Assembly (NCBI GenBank): GCA_964035545.1
Contig: OZ037765.1
Span: 27,294,504-27,354,503 of the forward strand
From: Bugula neritina
Taxonomy: Eukaryota > Bryozoa > Gymnolaemata > Cheilostomatida > Bugulidae
Length of the DNA: 60,000 bases
Direction of reading: 5' to 3'
In this document: one piece after another, positions 1-11,200 of the stretch
Numbering within the stretch: the stretch's first letter is position 1
Layout: the number at the start of each line of letters is the position of its first letter
Notes under the pieces: generated by a model
What the model was told of the DNA's origin: nothing
Seen by the model: the letters and a program-made list of their open reading frames with translations, nothing else
The model's database searches: none
Translations under genes and position numbers: made by a program

Positions 1-15
1 TGGTTTGATAATATT

Positions 16-1249
16 TTAATCGCAACTAACGAAGTCTTGAGTCTTTTTAGTTACAATGCTTACAGCAACATTGGTGATCTGGCGTAGGTCAGCAACAAGC
101 GCATCACCCCACAAGTCCAAGTGGTCCTTGGTTGGAGTGTTCAGAAACTCCAAACACTTCATCCTTAGATGATCTTTGGGATTGGATTCTAGTGGTCGCT
201 AAAACAGAACATAAAAAGCATTTAAGAAAGTGTTAAGTATTACAAACCTGCCCAACTTAAATCAAATCTTTTTTATTTGACATTTTAGTAAGATTGTAAA
301 TGAAGCAAACCACTATATCTGTTATCGAATTACAGTTAACCCTAATTAAGCATTCTTGTGTTTAAAGTATGTTATTAAACCATCCTGCCATGTGGATTTT
401 TTAGGCACAACAATTTTTAATAGCTGGTATACAGCTCTCACACGTTCACCTTTATTGTGTGAAAGCCTAACTACTAACTTTTGTTCCTCTGTTACGTGGT
501 GTGTTGCCACGCATAGGTGGGGGAGATGTCACAGGTGGGGGAGATGTCACAGGTGGGGGAGATGTTACAGGTCGGGGAAATGTCACAGGTGGGGGCGATG
601 TCACAGGTGTCCTAGATGCAGCTGGCAGCAGAAGTATTGATTCGGACCTTGATGATGTGGAAGATGGTTGTGAAGAATCACCTTGACTACTTCCATCATC
701 CATCATCTGATTTCTATCCTAAACTCATATTATTATGTGAAATAATTAACAACCTATTAATAAATAATGTATGTTTACATCGATTTGCATACTACCACAA
801 TCACTACTGTTGCTTACCTCAGCAATAAGGTTGGAGTGCGAGCTCCTAGTTTTTAGAGTTGGCAAAAGAAAGAGCATCTGCTCGTAATATGGGTATGTTT
901 TTTTGTTGCGCTCCTCTCCACCAGCTCCAGACGGCTGATGAAAGCGCCTTTTGTGCTCCTGTTAAAAATCATAGTACCTGTATGAATATTAATTTAAATA
1001 TCATTTAAATTTTCTCATTCCAAATGCAGTGAGTATAAAATTATATTAAATTACCTTTGCAAAGTAAGTTCTATTGGTTTTGTGAAGAGTCTGAAGCTCT
1101 TCAGCCGATATTCCAACAAGAGCTGCCAGGTCAGCCCAAGCCCTCTTCTTGGCATCCTTGTTTGAATAAACCTTACTACGGTTATCCCACAGAGCAGGAA
1201 ACTTCTCCAAGTTGTCGACATATTTTTGAGTAATCTCTGAATCGTACAT
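16..1249 (-). CDS. MADF-domain protein, four exons
   Basis: Exons (minus): 1055-1249, 818-958, 479-718, 16-198, all joined in phase 0 with GT-AG introns, giving about 252 residues and ending in TAA. Residues about 8-100 form a MADF (Myb/SANT-like) domain: a YVDNLEKFPALWD start, then KKRAWADLAALVG, then the basic EHKRRF and the aromatic YPYYEQMLFLLP helix across the exon 1/2 join. The third exon is low-complexity Ser/Pro, with a hexapeptide repeat of the PVTSPP type encoded by an 18-bp minisatellite. The last exon has a Leu-rich helix (RMKCLEFLNTPTKDHLDLWG) resembling the tail of MADF proteins; a BESS motif is possible but not clear. MADF proteins bind DNA as regulators, and many invertebrate copies accompany PIF/Harbinger transposons. 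Either role is inference here; no transposase is seen in the window. Confidence 0.8.
520..612. repeat. 18-bp coding minisatellite
   Basis: About five copies of an 18-bp unit (acaggtgggggagatgtc and variants) lie inside exon 3 of the MADF gene. On the minus strand each unit encodes six residues of a Pro-Val-Thr-Ser-Pro-Pro register. Because the unit is a multiple of three, copy changes keep the frame open. It also opens false ORFs in other frames. Confidence 0.85.
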
Positions 1250-1300
1250 GATGAGGTATATATATTACAGCAGGCAGCACCGAACTGACTGCTGCCACCA

Positions 1301-1495
1301 ATCACGATCATATTTATGTTGAAAAACGGCCGTCTTGGAGCTAACTTAGCAATTAGCAAAAACTCACAATCATATTTATGTTGAGAAAACGGCCGTCTTG
1401 GAGCTAACTTATTAACAAAAACTCACAATTATATTTATGTTGAGAAAACGGCCGTCTTGGAGCTAACTAAATTACTAACGAAAATTCACGATCAG
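1301..1495. repeat. Three tandem ~61-bp units upstream of the MADF gene
   Basis: Three copies of a 60-62 bp unit contain an atatttatgttga start and a gaaaacggccgtcttgg core followed by agctaact. They begin about 50 bp upstream of the MADF start codon, so they sit in its promoter or 5'UTR on the minus strand. The cggccg core is conserved in all three; the variation is in the AT-rich spacers. Confidence 0.8.
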
Positions 1496-1858
1496 TGCAA
1501 ATCTGTTCTTTCAACAAAAATTGAACTATAAAGTTGAGATGCTAATATTAGTTACTTAAATATAAAAATTAAAACTAAAAGTTATAAATTGTATTATAAA
1601 TGAGTAAAAGTTGAGAGTAATGCCAGTGTTCTATTTAAAAAAGCAATATGTTTATTCTGATGTTCTAATAAATAAAAATTGCGTTGTTATTACTACTAGT
1701 ACTACTTCGATTGATAGTTATTTTTATATTTGTATTTCATATATGATGCATCGTAGTGATAGCAACGTACTAATTACTTCCTAGTTGTATTTCAACAATG
1801 GTGTTAACTTCGCTCGCTGTCATGATTTTCTGCCAGCTTTTGATTGGCTGGTTCAACA

Positions 1859-1982
1859 GAAAATCGCCCGATAAATTGAACATGTTCAATTCTGAAAATC
1901 GCTACAAAAATCTGCCAAAAGCAAAATCAGCCGATTTTTCAAAAATCCTAAAAAATCGCTAACAGTTTATCGGCCGATTTTC
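1859..1982. repeat. 124-bp inverted-repeat element rich in AAAATCG words
   Basis: Arms 1859-1878 and 1963-1982 are inverted copies with two mismatches in 20 bases (gaaaatcgcccgataaattg against the complement of the right arm). The interior holds a perfect 16-bp palindrome at 1875-1890 (attgaacatgttcaat) and repeated GAAAATCG/CGATTTTT words on both strands. It looks like a MITE or its remnant. No target-site duplication was established. Confidence 0.55.
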
Positions 1983-2260
1983 ATGAAAAATCGACCTGTG
2001 TACATGTAGCTTAAGGGAGCACTTTAATTTGCTATTGGAATGAGATGTACAGCTTTGTCTGGTATTGAATACAATGTAGTTGACGTAACAGCAACCACAG
2101 TTTGTAGGTGAAACAATTCCAAGTGTCGAATGGAATTTTTTATAAGGTCAGACGAGAAAACATCAAGCTACACAACAAACAGTAGGTGCACTGTAGTAAG
2201 AAATTTCCCCTACTACTGATGCTGCCATATACCCATCTGCACACAATTTCAGTTCACTGC

Positions 2261-2309
2261 CTGGCAGCTATTTAATAGATGACAGGGTCATCCATTAAAT
2301 AGCTGCCAG
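2261..2309. repeat. Near-perfect hairpin
   Basis: Two 22-base arms (2261-2282 and 2288-2309) are reverse complements with one mismatch, around a 5-base loop. Each arm begins ctggcagctatttaat. This may be a fused pair of transposon termini or a cruciform. Confidence 0.75.
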
Positions 2310-5300
2310 TCAGTTAGCATTACAATCACATCATTGTTTACTTTATGGAAATAGATTCCATAGGGGATTGTAGCCAGCTTTCAGGGCGGGTTTACACGTG
2401 ATAACACAAGCGCTCAGCACACGGGGACTATGAATCACTATAATATTCATCGGATTACGTATGGACAAACCTTAGATAACCAGCATTCTACATTAGAGAG
2501 ACAACTCCAAGTGCTTAGAAGTGTCCCAAAATAGGCAGAAGGAAGACAATATTGAATCAGCATAACAAGATTAGCCCAAAAACTGGCAGCTTCTAATCAA
2601 ATTCAGAAGTAATGGCTGCAGGCAACAATTTACACATTGTTGGCGATAATTACATCAGTTGAAAACCGACTATCACCATACAGTAAGGCCAGATAACAAA
2701 GTAGTGATTGCTAACTAATATTTGGTTAGCAAACACAAAAATTAATGTCTATACATCTACAGATAATTATTGAGGGATATTTGATTCTATTATAGGAAGT
2801 GTAGATTGAAGAGGAATAATAGGCCATTGTCTGGGAGAGTATCAATACTGATCATCAGCAGATAGTTGAGTACCACCCATATAGCAGGCAGCGTTGAATA
2901 CAGTCACCTCACATGGAGATGGTGCGGCATCATTTGCTTTGTTGAGTTGTGTATCACTTTTTAGCTCAGAACTGACCAAGAATTATGTTGACTATTACTG
3001 AAAAAGATCAGAGAATACTTATGGTACAAAAACATGGTGAATTTGGTAACAACTCTGCCTCTCCCTTGAAACCACTAACAGCAGATGCTGTTGTGAGAAT
3101 AATCAACATCCAATGATACATGTAGACCCCGTTTTGTACTACGATCAGAGGTAGCTGGAGATGGTGAAAGTTCAAAATACTGAGGAATTTCATCTGATAA
3201 ACATTGAATGTGATTATATAGTCATTACTATGTAAACAATATAATGACAGTGCCATAGCAGGACACCTCTCATCTGGGACCACTTGCTGCACCATTAGAT
3301 ATACAGAGTTTAGCAATTCTCCAAGCATGCAGATATAGTTCTGCAATCTAAGTGCTTTTTTCAGTTGAAATTCTACAGTATCAAACCATGACTTGCAACG
3401 CACTACCTACACGTGAGGTTCTGATACACAAAACACTTCGAGTTTTGAATTTATATGTGATTTAATAAGTGGATGGGTGTAATTTAATACCCATAACTCA
3501 GGTGTGTTACTGGCAATAGGGACACAATAACTAAATTCAGCAAAAGCCAAAAACAGTCACCATCCTTTCTATGTTAAACATATTCTCAAGGCTTTCAGTA
3601 AATAAATATTGATTTACACATATCTCAAGTTTATAGCATGAAGAAAAAGCTTTTGTGCTTGTGAGTGGGCAGTTGAAATTACAAAACTTTCAACTTCTGT
3701 TAAATATAGCAAAAAATTAATCGCTTTTCCTATGCAGTGTTTGTTAAGTCAACATAGATCAACGTATTGTTTATATGCTACATAATTACATAAACAAACT
3801 GTATTGTTTTCGCCCACTGTGAATATTGTATTATAAGGACAACTGTACACAAACCCAAGGTGTGGTGCGACTTTTTTCTGCTGCTTTCAAAGCTCTATAC
3901 AGCACTGAGAAGTTTCATTACTATGAAATGTGTGACGGGAGAAAATGGGGAATCATTATTAGCCTAAAGAGCGTAAAATATCTTCTCTCCCATGCATGAT
4001 AACTTGGCAATGAAAATGGCTAATATGCCAATACAAACTTATTTTTAAAAATAAACATTAGTGAAATTAATGTTTTTATACTGCAAGTTAATGTAGCACA
4101 TCAAAAACATCTTATTCACAAAGTATAATGTCACTGTGAGCACGTAAATAAAACTTAAGGGTATAGCTTCATTAGTCCATTTTTTCAATAAGCATTAAAA
4201 TAAGCTAAATATCATATTTCGTGAAAATTGAAAATAAAATTTTGAGTTTTAGAACAGTTTTACAAAAACGCAACCCCTAGGCTTGATAATAACGTCTCCT
4301 GTAGAACACAAACTGTGTAGTCATTAAAGTTAAACAAGCATTCTGTAGAAAGCGTCGTGCATAATGAAATACATAGGAGACGCTATACAATCATTTTAAA
4401 CTTTATATTTTCTGAAGAATAGTAATTTTAAAGACTGTATCAAGCAGGTATGCTTAGATTCAGTAAATTGCTCATTGCAATTAGCTTATACCATTTCCTC
4501 TTGTTAACAAAAACTCATATTTTAAAATTATATTCTGACTTTTCATTAACTGCCAGCTGGAATTGATTAATACTCTCCAAGTGAAACTACCAGCCATGGA
4601 TACAAACACAAATATCACGGGCTGGCGTGACTTCATGTTTCTTGTTGGAATTACTACAAACCTGGGCATCAGGGGACAAACTTAGTGACTTGGATGACAT
4701 TTTGTAAACATTTTATCAATAGTGGTAGAAGAGAAGTAGCTGACCTAGATAATGCAAGGTGAAAAGGAGGCTTCTGTCCTGATTCGATGCCAACTAATAT
4801 CTCTGGCCGCAGAACAAAGAGCCCTTTGATGTTGGTGAAACACAGTCAACCAGTAATAAAATCACTGGGTGAACCTTGCAAGTAATACGTTATATAATAA
4901 GGTCAAGCTGCAAAGGCCAAATATCTCAGCAATCTATCAAACAAAACTACCTCAATAAAAATACACAGCAGCAGAGATCAGGGGGCAGCAGAAATGAAGA
5001 TGCATCATTGACAAGCTGGGACTTCACGCTATTTCACTTAATTACAAGTTGTAAGCCTATATATGTGTAGCTGATGACTTGCAGCTTGCTATTATATTAT
5101 ATTATGCTATACACTACTATTAGGAACTCTATTGAACAAGCTAGAACCTCAAGTCTATTTGTTATAAATAAGGCTTATCCATGTTGTGTAGAGCTACTAC
5201 AAAAATATGTTAGTTTCGCTTGGATTCTACTAGTTATGATCAGTGCTGCTGTATTGCACCTAAAAGTTATCTAGTACTTAGACAGGAAATTAGTCACACT

Positions 5301-8214
5301 GTACTATATCTACCTGATGCATAAGCTCTAATCAAACAATGATAGTGACACAAATATAACGCAACAGTCACAGTTGGCGCTAAGATAGGCCACTCTGTCA
5401 CAGCTGAATATGTAGCCAACAATCTACTGGGTTTAAATTTCATGTATTGTCTGTCACCTGAAAGGTATGCTGCAGCTGTTTAGTCATATTATAACCTGTG
5501 GTCATGCCTTTTTTACACGTACAAGCATAACTTGCACAATTTTGGAGGTAGGTGCAGTAATGGAGAAATTGAGAAAAGCCTGTGTTCTAGATTAGAAATG
5601 TAGCGTAAGAAGTTATTTTGGCTTTGCTTTTGTTATGAATATTGCATTTATGTCTCGTGATTAGAAATTGAAGGTGGGGTTAGTGCATATATTAAAACTA
5701 CTGATAAATGTTGGAACAGGGCTGTACTTGTCACAATTGCACTAATTCTGTAAATTCCATGCAGTGTGCCCTGACTGGAGAATTACTGTATAGCAATATG
5801 GTTTACACTGTACACCTATACAATGTATTCTTTATTACAACCCCCTGGATCACAGATGCAAGTGATTTCTTTACTAATCAGTTTAATTAGACAAAGGGTT
5901 TATGTCTTATCAGATAACTGGCAGCACAACTAAGGTTATCAATGAGTCAGTAGTCAGCATGTGGAGGATGAACATATGGCAGCAGAGAGATAATCCAGCG
6001 CGAGATTACACTGTAAACCATCATTAGCACGGAGTAACAGGCGCGTTATACTCCCAGCAATAAAACGCTATAGTAGCCTGACTTTATTTATTATTAGCAG
6101 ACTGCAAATGATTACTAAAATGCCAAAAAGCTGAAAGACAAAAGAAAACAAGAAACTACTCAGTGGCACAATGCCGCAATTGTTAGCATTATCTTTTATC
6201 AGTTAGATGGAAAGTTAACAGCAAACAAAAGCAAAATCAAATCTTTTCAGCAGCTCCAAATTACAGCTTGCAACAAGTCTTTTTTCACCTGAGATAGGGT
6301 ATTGAATACTAGCTGTACATTCCGGGGGTTTTAGACTGAAAGTGATGTTTCAGTCAGTTAAACTAAGAGAAATGACCGACTACAAACATGAAAGAAATAT
6401 CTTCCACTGATCAAACACAAAGTTGTACAAAACTGAAATTTTACACTAAAGAATCAACTGCTCTAATCTATAAGATAAATGAAGCATTTCCAGTTCCACG
6501 TTGACGGAATACTTTGTGTCAATAGAACGCTGATCCATGAAATGACACATTGGAAATGCTAGTCCAGTTTCAGGAAATGAGGAATATAAGTAAATAGTAC
6601 AGCAACTAAGCATACAATTCTCAAAGCTAATAAAATTGATTTGTAGTACAGGTGGTTGTTGTGGGCTGCCGTGATAACAGCTTTTGTTATGCAAGTTCAG
6701 TTGCCCCTGAGTGTGAATTGGTTGAGGGAAGGATTCTGCTGAGGACAGGAGAGGGAAAGTCGCGATATGGCAGTACCATTCAATAGCAGCAAAACCCAAC
6801 TTCAGTACCTCAGATGCTTATTTTTAATAGAATTAGTTATAGCATTCACTCAAACGATTTATTAAAGGAAGGGGGGGGGGCATGTCTGTGTAACGTAGGC
6901 AGTTGGTTTGTTTTGAGTGCTGGAATATGATGACGACTTAAATCTATGCACCTTGCTGCCAATCATAAAATGAGTTTTGATTGAAAAACTAAAGCTCTCA
7001 TTAGATTAGATTAGCAATTTCATGCCATGCTATCCTGCACTAACAGTGGTAGGTGAATACTAACTTGCAGCGAACTTACATAAATATCATCACTGTTTGT
7101 TTAAAGATGGCATGCCTACTAATTGCTCTTCCTGGTAACTAAAAATGTGACATGTTGCTTTAATAGGTCAATCGCCACCTGCATTTATTCATGGCTGTGA
7201 TGATTACATAACAATTTTTTTCAGTCTGGAAGCTTAGGGCCTGTTTAAATTGGGCCATTTCCATGAAAAACATAGCTGTTTAAACTAGCATCACAGAAAT
7301 GGACAGGTACACATTTGAGATGGTACTCGTTTCTAATTTGTCTATTCAATAGGGGTAACGTTGTGTACAGCTGTTATTAAGCTATTTTTACAGTAAAGAA
7401 ATATCCTTGTTTGTACATAAGTTCTAAAATGTCCAGCCCATTACGAAACTGATTGCTGATGTCAAAGAGTTTTTGACTGTGTAAAACATCACCAGTTTGG
7501 AAAATACAATGTTTATTGTGGAAACTTCTAAGGTGGAGAGGCCATAAAATTTTTAGAACATGAAAACTCTGACTGCTAGCAAAGAAGCTTGAAAAGATGA
7601 TAGACTAAAAACCGCTAGACCAGCAGCAGCTACTTTATTGTAGTTTGTTCCTCAGGGTTTATTATTTATTATTATAATATCCTAGCATCACATTAACCAA
7701 GTAAAATTGAGGAGTTTTAGCTTATCTGGCGAAGTTGAAAGAAAATTTAAAAGAATAGGCACTGTTTAATACTTTATACTAGAATCTCCAGTGTAGACTA
7801 TACAGGTAGCGTTCATGTTTATATATTAATATTGCCATAAAGAATGTTGACAGGTTGGCTGAAGTATCTCTATAAATTGAATAATGATATTGATCATATC
7901 ATGTAGCAAATGACCGCGTGAAAGTGATAGTTTCATAGTACAATGAAGAATTCCAAGTGCTTTGAAACTTGAAAATGCTGGATGGTATTTTTTCAGAAAA
8001 AAGCACAGCAAGAGATATTTAGAGCAGACTGTGAGTATAACGCAGCTTGAAAATAACCACAATAAAAATTCTAAACAGTAACACAAGATTTTATTATAAA
8101 TACTAATACTGATAGTAATAGTATTATAGTAATAGTAATACTATCAAAAATGAGTAACTGTAATGGAGGCTGATGACACTAACTGGTAAGAAAAGCAACT
8201 AAAGTTTGGCCTAC

Positions 8215-11200
8215 CTCCCAGATAGGTTGTGAATCTCCACACAGAACTATTATCTCCATACCCAGCTTCATTCTCAGCCCTAACCTACAGAATTAATAAT
8301 ATTGTAATGCTTTAATAACTCACCAGCAGGCTCAGTAGTGGAGGTGGTAGCAGACGTACTGATACTTGAGACTAAGGCATCCTCGACAGCAGTTGACTGA
8401 CACATTGACAAATCGGCAGACGAAAATAACAATAAAATAGTTATGAAAGTCCAAACAGCCATGATAGGTAAGATTTTAGCTTTTAATCTGCATTTGCACT
8501 CATCAACAAACTGATGCTCCTGCAAGTAACACTTCGCAGACGAATATGTATTCTACGTTATAATCACTGTCATTACTATACGCCGTAGAGTTAGGAGTGA
8601 CCTTTGACCGCGTGGAAACTGTAGCACAAGGAGCTTGAAGAGCCAATCACCATGCGATATCCATCGCATGCTTTATAAGTAGTAAAATATGTACTATAAT
8701 CTATATAAACTAAAGCACGATAAATTAACTAAGGGAGGAAGGCGAACAGCTCTTAAAAATCAATATTATATGTATACAGCGAAAATAGACATGAAATGCA
8801 TAACATGACAAAATCATCAAGTAACGAAATCAATTAGAACTTGTAGATACAGCATAGCATCAATTATAAGGAAACAGTTAAACTGTTGAGCCATCTTCTA
8901 CAATATTAAAATAAAGGTTGCTAAGTTGCTTGACAAGAATTTCAGTCTATTCATAAACTTTGCAAAAAATGCACCATTCATTTAATATTTATACTCTTCA
9001 GCCTCACAAATGCTACATCAGGTAGAATATTTGTGACATTTCAAGGCCTACTAGCATACACTATTTAAATTACTTGCAGTTGAAATTTGTCTACATTCAC
9101 AACAACACAATATTTAATAAGTTAGAGATTTTACATCAAAATGTGGTGAGAGAAAGATACATAATCTTTATGGCATGAACAGTGACAGGTCAGTGAAGTT
9201 CACCACACCCAGTGTCTGCCACCACCAACAGTGACTCAAGTATCTCTATTCACAATTTCTTCTGAAATGTTAAGTTCATCTGAATCAATGAGCAGAGATA
9301 AGAAACTCTTCTTCAAACAGTTGGTTTGTTTACCCAAGTTGTGTTATTGAGAAACACTGGAATTAAAGCTGTGTTGGAAGCCAGTGGCATGAGGAATAGA
9401 TACAGTATCAACCAAACACAGCTTGTGACTTGATAATATGTGAATCATAGCCGATAAGTTCAACTTGAAGAATAAGTTTAGTCATGATCATAGAATGCAC
9501 TCCAGTGTATATAGTTAAAGAGTTGAAAGCCATTGAATTGGGCTTCAAGTGTTTGTTAATTGATTTGTTAATAATAAATGCAACTAAACATGGTTACATT
9601 ATCTCATAACTAAAAATTCTTCACTCGAAAAACTTGTGAAATCTTATTGATGAATAGGTCATCAAATATTCATGGACTGCAGTAACTGTGCACCTGCTAC
9701 ATATTGTAAAAATATACTGGTATAATATACAGTTATGATTTATTAGGTTATTAGGTTAATAATGCTGCCAATATTCAGCTTGAGTCATGTTATTACAAGC
9801 TATTAGATCATAATTAGGTATGATTTACTGGCAGCCAACTACCACCAGCACTCTCTAGAAAGGCGTAGCTGGATAGCCATCTTGAAGAACAGACTCTAAA
9901 GTTAAAAGTCTCACATACTTGTGAGAACTATGAATATATGATCATCAGCCATCTTTGAAAGCCATAATTTCATTGGCATGGTCATTGCAAAAAATTTAAT
10001 ATTTTTTGCCTGCATGATATAAATAGGCTATAGACCATAGGGTTTGATGCATATTATAGAATGTATACCAGATTTAGATTAAATGTGGTGATGGAAGCTA
10101 AACACATCAACAACTTGGGGAGAAAAGTTGAAATTCCATTATTTACCATCATTATAATAGTTTTAAAAGGGATGCATAAACAGTGCTCAATGTGTTACTT
10201 AGAAGAGAAAATACCAAGCCTGCAATATCTACCATGTCATATATAAGTGAAATGTCCATGTTTTCCAAAGCTAGCACAAGGAGATTACTACTTGTGATTG
10301 GTATAAGTGCTACAGATCAGCCAATGAAGTCGCATGTATATTAGGAGCCGTAACAGCACTGTTCAGAAAAACACCTTTCATAAAGGGTAAACATGGAACT
10401 TGTAGAAGGTTGGAAGAATTCAGGTCTAGTGAATAAGGTATTTTGGTATTTGGAAAGCAGCACCCGATAATGCAGATTGTTTATGAAGTAATATAAATAG
10501 AAATTGAGCCACACGTTTAAATTAGGTCTTTAGAATAGTCTACAAGGATTTTATTTGAAGAGAGGATAACTATCCATTATGACTGAAAATACAACTTCTA
10601 AAACACCTTCATTACTCCAGTCTAACTAATACATATCTGAGTAAAGTAAATCTTATACGTACCATAATATCATAATTAGTATCCATTCGCAGATTGCTAA
10701 TAGTGCAATGACCGCGTGTGCTTTGAACCTTACAAGCCTCTTCAAATGCTAGGAATTTTGGGCGCTTGAAAAATACCTAAAATAATATACATACATTATA
10801 GTAAACTTCTAGCCACCGGATAATAGTATGCTTGTATAACTAACGCAGTATTTTATCACGTAAATTCTACAGTTTAGGATTTTATAAATTTACAGCCCTC
10901 TAAAAATGAAAAGCTAGAGCTTATGATGAAGAACCTTACAAAGAGGAAAATTAGAGTATAAAAATAGATTTCCTCAAAGTAAAGAGAAGTGCAGACAGAA
11001 GAGCTCACTTTACGTAATTTATATCGGAACAAGGCCAATAATTTAAAACTTTTAAGCTGGAAGTACATTCCCCTTTATTACTGAAATATTATGATTATTA
11101 AATAGTCTTTAATCATGGTTAACTGCCACAATTATAATATTTCCAGAAGCAATTCATGTCTGAGTCTTAAAGAGTATATATCAGATTTGAAAGTTTGGCA

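Larger units (their letters stand above)
1500..8143. other. Noncoding or unresolved stretch
   Basis: No exon with recognisable homology was found on either strand. Minus-strand open frames at 3008-3403, 6446-6799 and 7826-8086 have no known domain. The 3' exons of the FN3 receptor on the minus strand should lie here or beyond the left edge. It holds small foldbacks at 1859-1982 and 2261-2309, a G run at about 6868-6879, and copies of short dispersed repeats. Confidence 0.5.

Noticed and set aside
467-706. Plus-strand ORFs of Gly-Gly-Asp-Val-Thr repeats
   Set aside because: They are the complement of the proline minisatellite in the MADF exon; only the minus frame joins to neighbouring exons.
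3008-3403. 131-codon minus-strand ORF, considered as a receptor 3' exon
   Set aside because: No domain, no kinase motif, no convincing splice signals in a phase-1 frame.
6446-6799. 117-codon minus-strand ORF
   Set aside because: Composition looks random and no motif or family resemblance was seen.
7826-8086. Minus-strand ORF with a hydrophobic start, considered as a transmembrane exon following receptor exon 11
   Set aside because: A phase-1 acceptor (ctcacag) exists and the frame fits, but the peptide has no recognisable transmembrane-plus-cytoplasmic layout and the resemblance to receptor exon 10 is too weak.
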